Shown: positions 1 to 5,722 of the stretch, piece by piece
Position numbering within the stretch: position 1 is the stretch's first letter
How the letters are laid out: every line of letters starts with the position of its first letter
Assembly: GCA_007133445.1 (NCBI GenBank)
Contig: SLMR01000388.1
Location: 1-6,161 of the forward strand
Source of the DNA: Aquisalimonas sp.
Lineage (GTDB): Bacteria > Pseudomonadota > Gammaproteobacteria > Nitrococcales > Aquisalimonadaceae
Length of the DNA: 6,161 nucleotides
Direction: 5' to 3'
Translations under genes and position numbers: made by a program
The notes under the pieces: generated by a model
The model's database searches: none
Told to the model about the DNA's origin: nothing
What the model saw: the letters and a program-made list of their open reading frames with translations, nothing else

Positions 1-535
1 CGGCGGCGTTGGTCTGGAGCCACTCGAAGGCCTCGGTGTCCGCGAAGTCCCGTGTCAGCGCGTTGTTGTCCGTGGTGTTGATGTCAATGGCGTCCCCCGT
101 GTGGTGCTCACTGTAGCCGGGCGCGGCGCTCGTCTTCAGAACCTCGTCGATGGACTCGCCGTTGTCGATGCGGCCATGCAGGATGTCCATCTGGTGGTAC
201 ACGCTCCGGTAAGTGGACACCGGGTAGAGTTCGATACCGTCCATACGCGCTGCAGCCTGCATGGCGAGCCAGGCTTCGGCGGCCTCGGGGGTCATGAAGA
301 AAACACCCTGACCCGGATCGACGCCCGCCACCACCAGTGTCTCGGGCGGCACCTGCAGCGTCACATCGAACTGCCCGGCGTAGTCGTCAGGAATGCCCAG
401 TTGCTGGTGGAACGCTTGAACCTTGGTCGTGAACGCGGCGTCCGGTTCCTGCAGCGCAGGTGAGTCGCAGTCGGCATTGGTGGTCGGCGCGACCACCGCC
501 AGGGCGAGCGTGGGCAGCAGAAGCGTGCGCGTCAT
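1..535 (-). CDS. VanY-family (M15B) D-alanyl-D-alanine carboxypeptidase-like protein, 3' end cut by window edge
   Basis: Exported zinc peptidase expected to act on peptidoglycan stem peptides in the periplasm. The visible 178 codons begin with a signal peptide (MTRT, then a hydrophobic stretch to about residue 18, likely cut after TNA at residue 21). The M15B core follows: STYRS at 107-111 with Gln115 (the family's SxYRS...Q element), then SEHHTGDAID at 142-151, which fits the SxHxxGxAxD zinc motif with His144 and Asp151 as ligands. The third zinc His and catalytic Glu would lie beyond the left edge and cannot be checked. I chose the ATG at 535 because it places the signal peptide at the N-terminus; an in-frame TAG lies about 65 bases upstream, and only a TTG could extend it. 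The ribosome binding site is weak (GGACAG). It lies 98 bases downstream of the transporter stop on the same strand, so co-transcription is possible but not obvious. The family is firm; exact peptide specificity is unknown. Confidence 0.85.
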   Translation of the reverse strand, partial: MTRTLLLPTLALAVVAPTTNADCDSPALQEPDAAFTTKVQAFHQQLGIPDDYAGQFDVTLQVPPETLVVAGVDPGQGVFFMTPEAAEAWLAMQAAARMDGIELYPVSTYRSVYHQMDILHGRIDNGESIDEVLKTSAAPGYSEHHTGDAIDINTTDNNALTRDFADTEAFEWLQTNAA

Positions 536-579
536 TGCCTGTCCGTATCCGGAGAAGTTGTGGGCGTTTTCGATCAAGC

Positions 580-600
580 CGGCGAGATGCTAGCTCGCCG
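580..600 (-). terminator. GC-rich hairpin between transporter and peptidase genes, possible weak terminator
   Basis: A perfect 7-base inverted repeat (CGGCGAG / CTCGCCG) with a 7-base loop lies in the gap between the transporter stop (634) and the peptidase start (535). Neither direction has a good U-tract: reading minus, the stem is followed by GCTTGATCG; reading plus, TTTT comes only six bases after the stem. It could attenuate or end transporter transcription, but it is not a canonical intrinsic terminator. Confidence 0.3.
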
Positions 601-633
601 CTAAGCCTTTTGTCCGCAGGATGCGTCACAGGT

Positions 634-1863
634 TCAGTGGGCGGTGTCCCGGCCGGGTTCTCCTACCGCCAACGCACTGGGGAACCGGCGAATCCAGAAA
701 CTGGTTGCCGTGCCAATGACCAGGCCGACCGTGGAAAACAGAAAAGCCGAGCGGAAATCGCCGGTGGTCTCGATCAGCCAGCCCGCGATGGCGGGGCCGA
801 CGAACTGGCCCACGGCGAAGAACACGGTGGCATAGCTGAACGCGATGGGAATGTAACGCGGCGCCACCTGGTCCGTGCTGCTCGCCTGGATCAGGGCAAA
901 GGTTCCGTTCACCGCTGAGCCCATGATCAGAAAGTGCAGGAAGAACATGAGCAGGTTCTGCTCCAGCAGCGGCAGAATGGTGGCCACGGTAACCAGCACC
1001 ATAGCGGTGGTGAGGGCGTTGCCCCGGCCCCAGTGGTCCGAAAGCATACCCCACGCCGGCCCTGCAGCGATGGAGAGAAGCCCCATCATGGCCACCAGTT
1101 GGCCCGCGGTGCGCTCGGAGTACCCGGCTTCCACCACGAAGCTGACCATGAAGATGACCTGAATGATGTAGGTCAGCCCGATGAGCCCGTAGGTGGAGGC
1201 CACGATGAGCATGCGCGGGTGGCGGTAGATGAGCCATTTGTCCGCCGAGGGTGGCGACTCGTCTGTGGCCACCCGGGCACTGGGCGGGTCGCGCACGATC
1301 GCGAGCACCATGACCGCCACGGCGACCCCCATGACCGCAAAGATCCCCCAGCCCAGACGCCAGCCGGTGTCGCCGAACTGACTGTCGAGCCACGGCACCA
1401 GAAAGCCGATCAGGAGGCTCCCGGCGCCGATGCCGGCGGACATGCAGCCGATGACCAGGCCGCGTTTATCCGGGAACCAGGCGGCCAGCAGTGACACCAT
1501 GGGCGCGAAGCTGAATGCCGTGCCGAACCCCAGCAGGGCCTTCAGGAACAGTAGCGCTGGATAGCTGGAGGCCACGCTGATCCCGGCGAAACCGATGGTC
1601 ACCGTGACCAGGCCGAACACCACCGCGCGCCGCGCTCCCCAGCGCGCCGCCGCGGCGCCGCCTGCGAGGACGAACAGCAGGTAGCCGAGTGCAGTGACGG
1701 TGCCGAGGGTGCCCGCCTGCTGGTACGTCAGCCCCAGGTCGGCGCGCATCGGTGGCAACAGGACCCCGAACGCCAGCCGGGCGAACACGATCACCACCAG
1801 CGCGGTGAACGTACCGCAAAGCACCGTGAGAATGATGTTGGGGCGGGCGCTGCTCGCAGTCAT
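634..1863 (-). CDS. Major facilitator superfamily (MFS) transporter
   Basis: Inner-membrane secondary transporter of 409 residues, the usual size for a 12-helix MFS protein. Helices are visible throughout, in two halves split by a polar central loop (about 191-215). The MFS loop 2-3 motif A appears in the N-half as GGAAAARWGARR (68-79), lacking the usual acidic residue. It recurs in better form in the C-half as GMLSDHWGRG (272-281). An Asp-Lys-Arg (132-134) follows helix 4. I chose the ATG at 1863 because the first helix starts about 10 residues later, as in relatives. A start at 1914 would add 17 polar residues. Neither start has a strong ribosome binding site. It is divergent from the hydrolase gene at 1990 across about 126 bases. 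The substrate cannot be read from the sequence; small organic acids or drugs are both possible. The general look recalls YbfB/YjiJ-like or NarK/oxalate-formate-like branches, but I do not commit to either. Confidence 0.88.
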   Translation of the reverse strand: MTASSARPNIILTVLCGTFTALVVIVFARLAFGVLLPPMRADLGLTYQQAGTLGTVTALGYLLFVLAGGAAAARWGARRAVVFGLVTVTIGFAGISVASSYPALLFLKALLGFGTAFSFAPMVSLLAAWFPDKRGLVIGCMSAGIGAGSLLIGFLVPWLDSQFGDTGWRLGWGIFAVMGVAVAVMVLAIVRDPPSARVATDESPPSADKWLIYRHPRMLIVASTYGLIGLTYIIQVIFMVSFVVEAGYSERTAGQLVAMMGLLSIAAGPAWGMLSDHWGRGNALTTAMVLVTVATILPLLEQNLLMFFLHFLIMGSAVNGTFALIQASSTDQVAPRYIPIAFSYATVFFAVGQFVGPAIAGWLIETTGDFRSAFLFSTVGLVIGTATSFWIRRFPSALAVGEPGRDTAH

Positions 1864-1973
1864 GCCAGGACGCTCGAGAGTTCGGCCGGTGTGGTATCGC
1901 CACGCATGGTACATTCAATCGGCAAACCCGAAAGGTGGCGGTCAGCCAGTCCCTGCCGCCGGCTCAGGACACC

Positions 1974-1979
1974 AGGGGA
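1974..1979 (+). promoter_or_regulatory. Ribosome binding site of the alpha/beta hydrolase
   Basis: AGGGGA lies 10 bases before the ATG at 1990. This supports that start over the in-frame ATG at 1891, which would add 33 residues with no resemblance to the family. Confidence 0.6.
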
Positions 1980-1989
1980 TGACAGCATC

Positions 1990-2718
1990 ATGGCATCAGC
2001 AACCTTCGTTCTCCTGCACGGTGCCTGGCACGGTGGCTGGTGCTGGCAACGGGTCGCCGAGCCCCTGGCCGCCGCGGGTCACCGGGTGTACACGCCCACC
2101 CAGACCGGCCTCGGCGAGCGGGCGTACCTGCTGTCCCCGGAGATTACGCTGGAGACGTTCATCCGTGACCTCCTCGAGGTGCTGGAGGGGGAGGACCTGC
2201 AGGATGTCATCCTCGTGGGCCACAGTTTCGGTGGGTTGGTGATCACCGGTGCCGCGGACCGGGTTCCCGAGCGTATCCGCCATCTCGTCTATCTTGATGC
2301 GCTGGTGCTGGAAAGTGGTCAGACCCCGTTCTCGATGGTGCCACCGGACGTTGCCCAAGCCCGACGGGCGCTGGCCCGGGAGTCGTCCGGCGGTCTGTCC
2401 ATTCCGCCGCCGTCGGCCGACGCGTTCGGCATCACCGACCCGGACGACGCTGCGTGGGTGGAGGCGAAGTGTACACCGCATCCCCTGGCTACCTACGAGG
2501 ATTGCCTGCGCCTCCGCGGGCCGGTGGGCAACGGGCTGCCGGCGACCTACGTTGCGGTGAGCCCGGACTACCCGCCATTCTCCCGTTGTCGCGAGTTTGC
2601 CCGCCGGCAGCCTGGCTGGGAGTACCGCGTTATCGACGCAGGTCACGACGCCATGGTGACCTCGCCCTCGGCGGTCACGGACCTGTTGCTGGAGATCCAG
2701 CGTCGCTATCAGCCCTGA
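1990..2718 (+). CDS. Alpha/beta fold hydrolase (esterase-like)
   Basis: Cytoplasmic serine hydrolase of 242 residues with no signal peptide. It opens with FVLLHGAWHGGWCWQ (6-20), the oxyanion-hole HG segment plus Trp-rich loop seen in the plant methylesterase/hydroxynitrile-lyase-like branch and its bacterial relatives. The nucleophile elbow is GHSFG (77-81, Ser79). The catalytic His is His219 in AGHDAM near the C-terminus, and Asp193 (SPDY) is a plausible acid member. The cap region is around 110-180. Members cleave esters, amides or lactones of small molecules, and the particular substrate cannot be deduced. The start is fixed by AGGGGA 10 bases upstream and by the family's usual N-terminus. 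The gene is divergent from the MFS gene and converges on the phosphotransferase gene with 52 bases between stops. It could hydrolyse an ester or lactone feeding the neighbouring acyl-CoA genes, but that is only an inference from position. Confidence 0.88.
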   Translation: MASATFVLLHGAWHGGWCWQRVAEPLAAAGHRVYTPTQTGLGERAYLLSPEITLETFIRDLLEVLEGEDLQDVILVGHSFGGLVITGAADRVPERIRHLVYLDALVLESGQTPFSMVPPDVAQARRALARESSGGLSIPPPSADAFGITDPDDAAWVEAKCTPHPLATYEDCLRLRGPVGNGLPATYVAVSPDYPPFSRCREFARRQPGWEYRVIDAGHDAMVTSPSAVTDLLLEIQRRYQP

Positions 2719-2770
2719 CCCGGGCGTTCGGGCGGCGTCCTTGTTGCACTGCCTTCGTTGCACCACGGCG
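2719..2770. other. Convergent intergenic gap without a clear terminator
   Basis: These 52 bases separate the stops of the hydrolase (plus) and the phosphotransferase (minus). I see a short CCCG/CGGG inverted repeat near the left end and a direct repeat GTTGCAC (2743-2749 and 2757-2763). There is no hairpin followed by a T-tract in either direction, so termination here may be Rho-dependent. Confidence 0.4.
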
Positions 2771-3790
2771 TCAGATCAGCTTGACGGCGGTTTCCGTCAA
2801 CGGCCGGGCCATGGCGCCGTACTCGAACGCCTTGTCGCTGGAGGCGTTGCCGTCCAGGGCCCGCTTCTGAATACCCTGGAGAATGGCGGCGAGACGGAAA
2901 TAGTTGAAGACGATGTAGAAATTCCAGTCGGGGATGCCGTCGATACCGGTCAGTCGGCAGTACTCGGCCACGTATTCCTCTTCCGTGGGAATGCCCAGGG
3001 CCTTGCGGTCCAGATCTCCGAGGCCGGGAATGGCCGCGTCCTGCGGGAGTCGCAGCTGCATGCACTGGTAGGAGAGATCACCCCAGGGATGCCCCAGGGT
3101 GGAGAGTTCCCAGTCCAGGACAGCCAGGATGTCCGGCGTGTCCGGGTGAACGATCAGGTTGTCGATGCGGTAATCGCCGTGAATGAGCGCCACCTGCCCG
3201 TCATCCTCCGGCATGTTCTGCTCCAGCCACTCGATGAGCTGATCCATGGCAGGGTTCTTCTCGGTTTCCGAGGCGTAGTACTGCTTGCTCCAGCGATTGA
3301 GCTGGCGGGCGAAGTAGTTGCCCGGTTTGCCGAAATCGCTCAGGCCGACGGCATCGACATCGACACTGTGGATCGCGGCAAGAACGGCCGCCATGTTGTT
3401 GTAGATGGCCGTGCGTTCACCGGGGCTGGATTCGGGCAGGGCGCCGTTCCAGTGGATGCGCCCCTCCACGTACTCCATGACGTAGAACATCGAGCCAATG
3501 ACGGATTCGTCCTCGCACAGCAGGAACATCCGCGGCACCGGTACCGGCGTGTCCTGCAGCGCGCGCATGACACGGAACTCCCGGTCCACCGCATGGGCGG
3601 ACTTGAGCAACTCTCCGGGCGGCTTGCGACGCAGCACGTAGCGCCGATTGTCCGTGGTGAGGAGGAACGTGGGATTGGACTGACCGCCGGAGAACTTGCG
3701 GCAGTCGTGGATGGCGCCGAAGTCGGGAATCTGCTGCGACAGGTAGGCCTGTAGCGTGGGCAGGTCCAGTTGGTCCACGGATTCGCTCAT
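2771..3790 (-). CDS. APH-fold phosphotransferase, ACAD10/11 N-domain or LvaA-like (putative 4-hydroxyacyl-CoA kinase)
   Basis: Kinase-like protein of 339 residues in the aminoglycoside phosphotransferase/choline kinase fold. Visible elements in order: glycine-rich nucleotide loop FSGGQSNPTF (33-42); YVLRRKP (51-57), the strand carrying the ATP-contacting basic residue; REF (70-72) with Glu71 as its likely salt-bridge partner; catalytic loop HGDYRIDN (204-211) with base Asp206 and metal-binding Asn211; and LDWE (225-228) with Asp226 as the DFG-type metal ligand. All key kinase residues are present, so it should be active. This subgroup, found next to or fused with ACAD11-like dehydrogenases, is known to phosphorylate the 4-hydroxyl of 4-hydroxyacyl-CoAs, as in LvaA and animal ACAD10/11; antibiotic resistance is unlikely. 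Start at 3790: GAGGAG overlaps the TGA of the upstream dehydrogenase gene, and there are 11 bases between the two genes. It is the second and last gene of the operon. The exact acyl chain is unknown. Confidence 0.85.
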   Translation of the reverse strand: MSESVDQLDLPTLQAYLSQQIPDFGAIHDCRKFSGGQSNPTFLLTTDNRRYVLRRKPPGELLKSAHAVDREFRVMRALQDTPVPVPRMFLLCEDESVIGSMFYVMEYVEGRIHWNGALPESSPGERTAIYNNMAAVLAAIHSVDVDAVGLSDFGKPGNYFARQLNRWSKQYYASETEKNPAMDQLIEWLEQNMPEDDGQVALIHGDYRIDNLIVHPDTPDILAVLDWELSTLGHPWGDLSYQCMQLRLPQDAAIPGLGDLDRKALGIPTEEEYVAEYCRLTGIDGIPDWNFYIVFNYFRLAAILQGIQKRALDGNASSDKAFEYGAMARPLTETAVKLI

Positions 3791-3797
3791 GGTCGGG

Positions 3798-3803
3798 CTC
3801 CTC
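3798..3803 (-). promoter_or_regulatory. Ribosome binding site of the phosphotransferase
   Basis: GAGGAG on the minus strand lies 7 bases before the ATG at 3790 and overlaps the upstream dehydrogenase stop codon (3802-3804). It fixes the start after the 30-residue in-frame extension and suggests translational coupling of the pair. Confidence 0.7.
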
Positions 3804-5007
3804 AGGCGGTGTATTGGCCGATGATCTGCTTGCCCAGCGCCATCATGTGGACCTGGTCCGGGCCGTCGGCCATGCGGCACCAGCGTGCGTAGTTGTAGGC
3901 TTCAGCCATGAAGTAGTCAGCGGTAAAGCCGCCCGCACCGTGCATCTGAATGGCCATGTCCAGTACCTCGGAGGTGAGCTGCGGCACCATGATCTTGGCC
4001 ATGGCGATGAGATCCCGTGCTTCCTTGGTGCCCTCGGCGTCCATCTTGGCTGCGGCCCGTAGCGTGAGCAACCGCGCCATTTCCACCTTGGAGGCCATCA
4101 CCGCGATGGACTCGCGCACCGAACCCTGCTGGCTCAGCTTGCGACCGAATGCTTCGCGTTCCTCGACCCGCCGGCAGGCGAACTCCAGGCCGCGCTGGGC
4201 CGCGCCGATGAGGCGCATGCAGTGGTGGATGCGGCCCGGCCCGAGCCGGCCCTGGGCCACTTCGAAGCCGCGCCCTTCGCCGAGCAGCAGGTTCTCCTTC
4301 GGCACGCGCACGTCGTTGAAGATCACTTCCGCGTGACCGCCGGGCTCCTCGAAGTAACCGAATGTGCTCAAGGGCCGCACGATTTCCAGCCCCGGGGCCT
4401 CCCGCGGGACCAGGATCTGGGTCTGCTGCAGATGGCGATTGGGGTTGTCGGGGTCGGACTTGCCCATGACGATGAAGATCGCGCAGCGCTCGTGCATCGC
4501 GTTGGTGATGAACCATTTGCGGCCGTTGATCACGTACTCGTCACCGTCGCGGGTGATGGACGTCTCCACGTTGGTGGCGTCGCTGGAGGCCACCGCCGGC
4601 TCCGTCATGGCAAAGGCGGAGCGGATCTCTCCGGCGAGCAGGGGCGTCAGCCACTGCTGTTGCTGTTCCGGCGTGCCGTACTTCATCAGGACTTCCATGT
4701 TGCCGGTATCCGGGGCGTTGCAGTTGAACACCTCGGCAGCCCAGAACACCCGGCCCATGATCTCCGCCAGCGGGGCGTATTCCAGATTGCTCAGCCCCGG
4801 GCCGAAGCGTTCGTCCGGCATGAACAGGTTCCACAGGCCCTGTTCGCGGGCCTTGGCCTTCAGGTCTTCCAGAACCGGCGGGGATTTCCAGCGCTCCTGC
4901 TGCACCTGGTCGCTGAAGGTGTGTTCGGCCGGGTAGACGTGCTCTTCCATGAACCCGGTCAGCCGTTGTTGCAGATCACGCACGTGGGGTGGGTGTTGGA
5001 AATCCAT
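3802..5007 (-). CDS. Acyl-CoA dehydrogenase family protein, ACAD11/LvaC-like
   Basis: FAD flavoprotein of 401 residues, the full family length, with no targeting signal. The N-terminal helical domain spans about 1-125. The beta domain carries the flavin/substrate signature FAMTEPAVASSDATN (132-146) and WFITN (165-169). The C-terminal helical domain includes EREAFGRKLSQQG (283-295, with the FGR of the family) and the second signature QMHGAGGF (354-361). At the place of the usual catalytic Glu (YEGTSQ in medium-chain enzymes) stands ADGPDQVH (380-387), giving Asp381, a feature I associate with the ACAD11-like branch. Together with the adjacent kinase this suggests action on a 4-phosphoacyl-CoA, releasing phosphate to give an enoyl-CoA; ordinary acyl-CoA oxidation remains possible. 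The start at 5007 has GGAGGAGA five bases upstream. It is the first gene of a two-gene operon, divergent from the TRAP transporter genes. Family assignment is secure; the special reaction is inferred from context. Confidence 0.92.
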   Translation of the reverse strand: MDFQHPPHVRDLQQRLTGFMEEHVYPAEHTFSDQVQQERWKSPPVLEDLKAKAREQGLWNLFMPDERFGPGLSNLEYAPLAEIMGRVFWAAEVFNCNAPDTGNMEVLMKYGTPEQQQQWLTPLLAGEIRSAFAMTEPAVASSDATNVETSITRDGDEYVINGRKWFITNAMHERCAIFIVMGKSDPDNPNRHLQQTQILVPREAPGLEIVRPLSTFGYFEEPGGHAEVIFNDVRVPKENLLLGEGRGFEVAQGRLGPGRIHHCMRLIGAAQRGLEFACRRVEEREAFGRKLSQQGSVRESIAVMASKVEMARLLTLRAAAKMDAEGTKEARDLIAMAKIMVPQLTSEVLDMAIQMHGAGGFTADYFMAEAYNYARWCRMADGPDQVHMMALGKQIIGQYTA

Positions 5008-5012
5008 GCAAG

Positions 5013-5020
5013 TCTCCTCC
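5013..5020 (-). promoter_or_regulatory. Ribosome binding site of the acyl-CoA dehydrogenase
   Basis: GGAGGAGA on the minus strand lies 5 bases before the ATG at 5007, a near-perfect Shine-Dalgarno site. It abuts the palindrome at 5019-5030, so a protein bound there could also block translation start or early transcription. Confidence 0.75.
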
Positions 5021-5030
5021 AGACGTCTGG
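5019..5030. promoter_or_regulatory. Perfect 12-base palindrome, candidate operator
   Basis: CCAGACGTCTGG reads identically on both strands and lies just upstream of, and overlapping by two bases, the dehydrogenase ribosome binding site. Position and symmetry suit a dimeric repressor of the divergent pair. GntR-type operators often have a central GT/AC core, which fits loosely. No regulator gene lies within the window, so the binding protein is unknown. Confidence 0.4.
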
Positions 5031-5036
5031 TCCGTT

Positions 5037-5051
5037 ATTGGTTATGCCAAT
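5037..5051. promoter_or_regulatory. Inverted repeat ATTGG-N5-CCAAT, candidate operator
   Basis: Perfect 5-base arms separated by five bases (TTATG), centred about 20 bases from the centre of the 5019-5030 palindrome, roughly two helical turns. That spacing would put two sites on the same DNA face. The arms are short, so chance is a real alternative. Confidence 0.3.
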
Positions 5052-5087
5052 GGTTCCCGGGTGGCAGCAGCAAGCCCCACAAATCTG

Positions 5088-5115
5088 TTGACACGCCGAG
5101 CCCAGCCGGTAGCTT
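5088..5115 (+). promoter_or_regulatory. Possible sigma-70-type promoter for the TRAP transporter genes
   Basis: A perfect -35 box TTGACA (5088-5093) is followed after 16 bases by TAGCTT (5110-5115), a poor -10 (3 of 6 matches). Transcription would begin near 5122, leaving an untranslated leader of about 80 bases before the ATG at 5201. The stretch after 5121 is less GC-rich than its surroundings. Only the -35 box is convincing. Confidence 0.35.
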
Positions 5116-5190
5116 GGTAACAGCGTTTTACTCAACACCAAAGCCAACACAAGCTCAAGAACAGATTGCGCTGACTGGTGGGCGCTCGCT

Positions 5191-5198
5191 GGAGGAGA
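5191..5198 (+). promoter_or_regulatory. Ribosome binding site of the TRAP small permease
   Basis: GGAGGAGA ends two bases before the ATG at 5201, leaving 5 bases after the GGAGG core. It selects this start over the long in-frame extension back to 4949, which would run through the dehydrogenase gene and the control region. Confidence 0.75.
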
Positions 5199-5200
5199 CC

Positions 5201-5722
5201 ATGTTCCTGCTATCCTGGGTGGATCGTATCAATGCCACCATCGGGAAGATAATCAGTTTCCTGATCTGGATCGGCATGGCGATCATCGTCTACGAGGTGA
5301 TCGCCCGCTACGTGTTCAATTACCCCTCCGTCTGGGCGCCCGGGTACACCCAGCGGGTGTTCGCAGCCTACTTCGTGCTGATCGGGGCGTTCACGCTGAT
5401 CCAGGGTGGCCATGTCCGGGTGGATCTCCTGCTCAATACCCGGTCACCCCGCTGGAACGCGTTTGCCGACCTGCTCAACTGCTCCGTGCTCCTGATCTGG
5501 GGCCTGGCGTTGTCCTATGAAGCGTGGCCCTATTTCTACGACGCCTGGGAGTGGGGAGATACCGACGACAGTGCCCTTGGTCATCCCATGTGGCCGGTCA
5601 TGTTCGCCCTCTTGATGGGGGTGGTGATGATTACCGTGCAGGCAGTGGTGGAGATTCTCCGCTCGCTGATCCTCATGATCCGACCTGATCTCGATACCAA
5701 GCGAAGGGGCGTTGTCGTATGA
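5201..5722 (+). CDS. TRAP transporter small permease subunit (DctQ type)
   Basis: Inner-membrane subunit of a tripartite ATP-independent periplasmic transporter, which uses an ion gradient and a periplasmic binding protein to import carboxylates or related compounds. The 173 residues show four hydrophobic helices at about 16-35, 50-68, 88-107 and 129-152, the DctQ arrangement. The family signature is clear: YEVIARYVFNYPSVW (31-45), followed by GGHVRVDLL (69-77). A strongly acidic, aromatic loop (Trp116 to Asp123) sits between helices 3 and 4. The region resembles small subunits of the mannitol/chloroaromatic TRAP branch, but I hold this loosely. Its stop overlaps the start of the large permease gene by four bases (ATGA), so the two are translationally coupled. 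The binding protein (DctP) gene is not in the window and may lie further right. Divergent orientation from the dehydrogenase/kinase operon suggests uptake of its substrate. Confidence 0.9.
   Translation: MFLLSWVDRINATIGKIISFLIWIGMAIIVYEVIARYVFNYPSVWAPGYTQRVFAAYFVLIGAFTLIQGGHVRVDLLLNTRSPRWNAFADLLNCSVLLIWGLALSYEAWPYFYDAWEWGDTDDSALGHPMWPVMFALLMGVVMITVQAVVEILRSLILMIRPDLDTKRRGVVV

Noticed and set aside
387..629. Minus-strand open frame upstream of and overlapping the peptidase gene
   Set aside because: It is in a different frame from the peptidase. The frame starting at 535 gives a signal peptide and M15B motifs, while this one gives an Arg/Gly-rich, low-complexity product.
2741..3754. Long plus-strand open frame (337 codons) opposite the phosphotransferase gene
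   Set aside because: It is antisense to a gene with complete kinase motifs, has no recognisable domain or ribosome binding site, and is the kind of long shadow frame expected in GC-rich coding DNA.
2771..3790. Phosphotransferase as an aminoglycoside resistance gene
   Set aside because: The APH fold is shared by many kinases. Operon coupling to an acyl-CoA dehydrogenase and the ACAD11-type motif context point to metabolism.
5061..5078. Sigma-54-like promoter around TGGCAGCAGCAAGC
   Set aside because: The TGGC part matches but the second element is not TTGC with the required spacing, on either strand.
4222..5091. Long plus-strand open frame (289 codons) opposite the acyl-CoA dehydrogenase gene
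   Set aside because: It lies antisense to a full-length, well-conserved dehydrogenase and runs through that gene's start and control region; the translation resembles no family.
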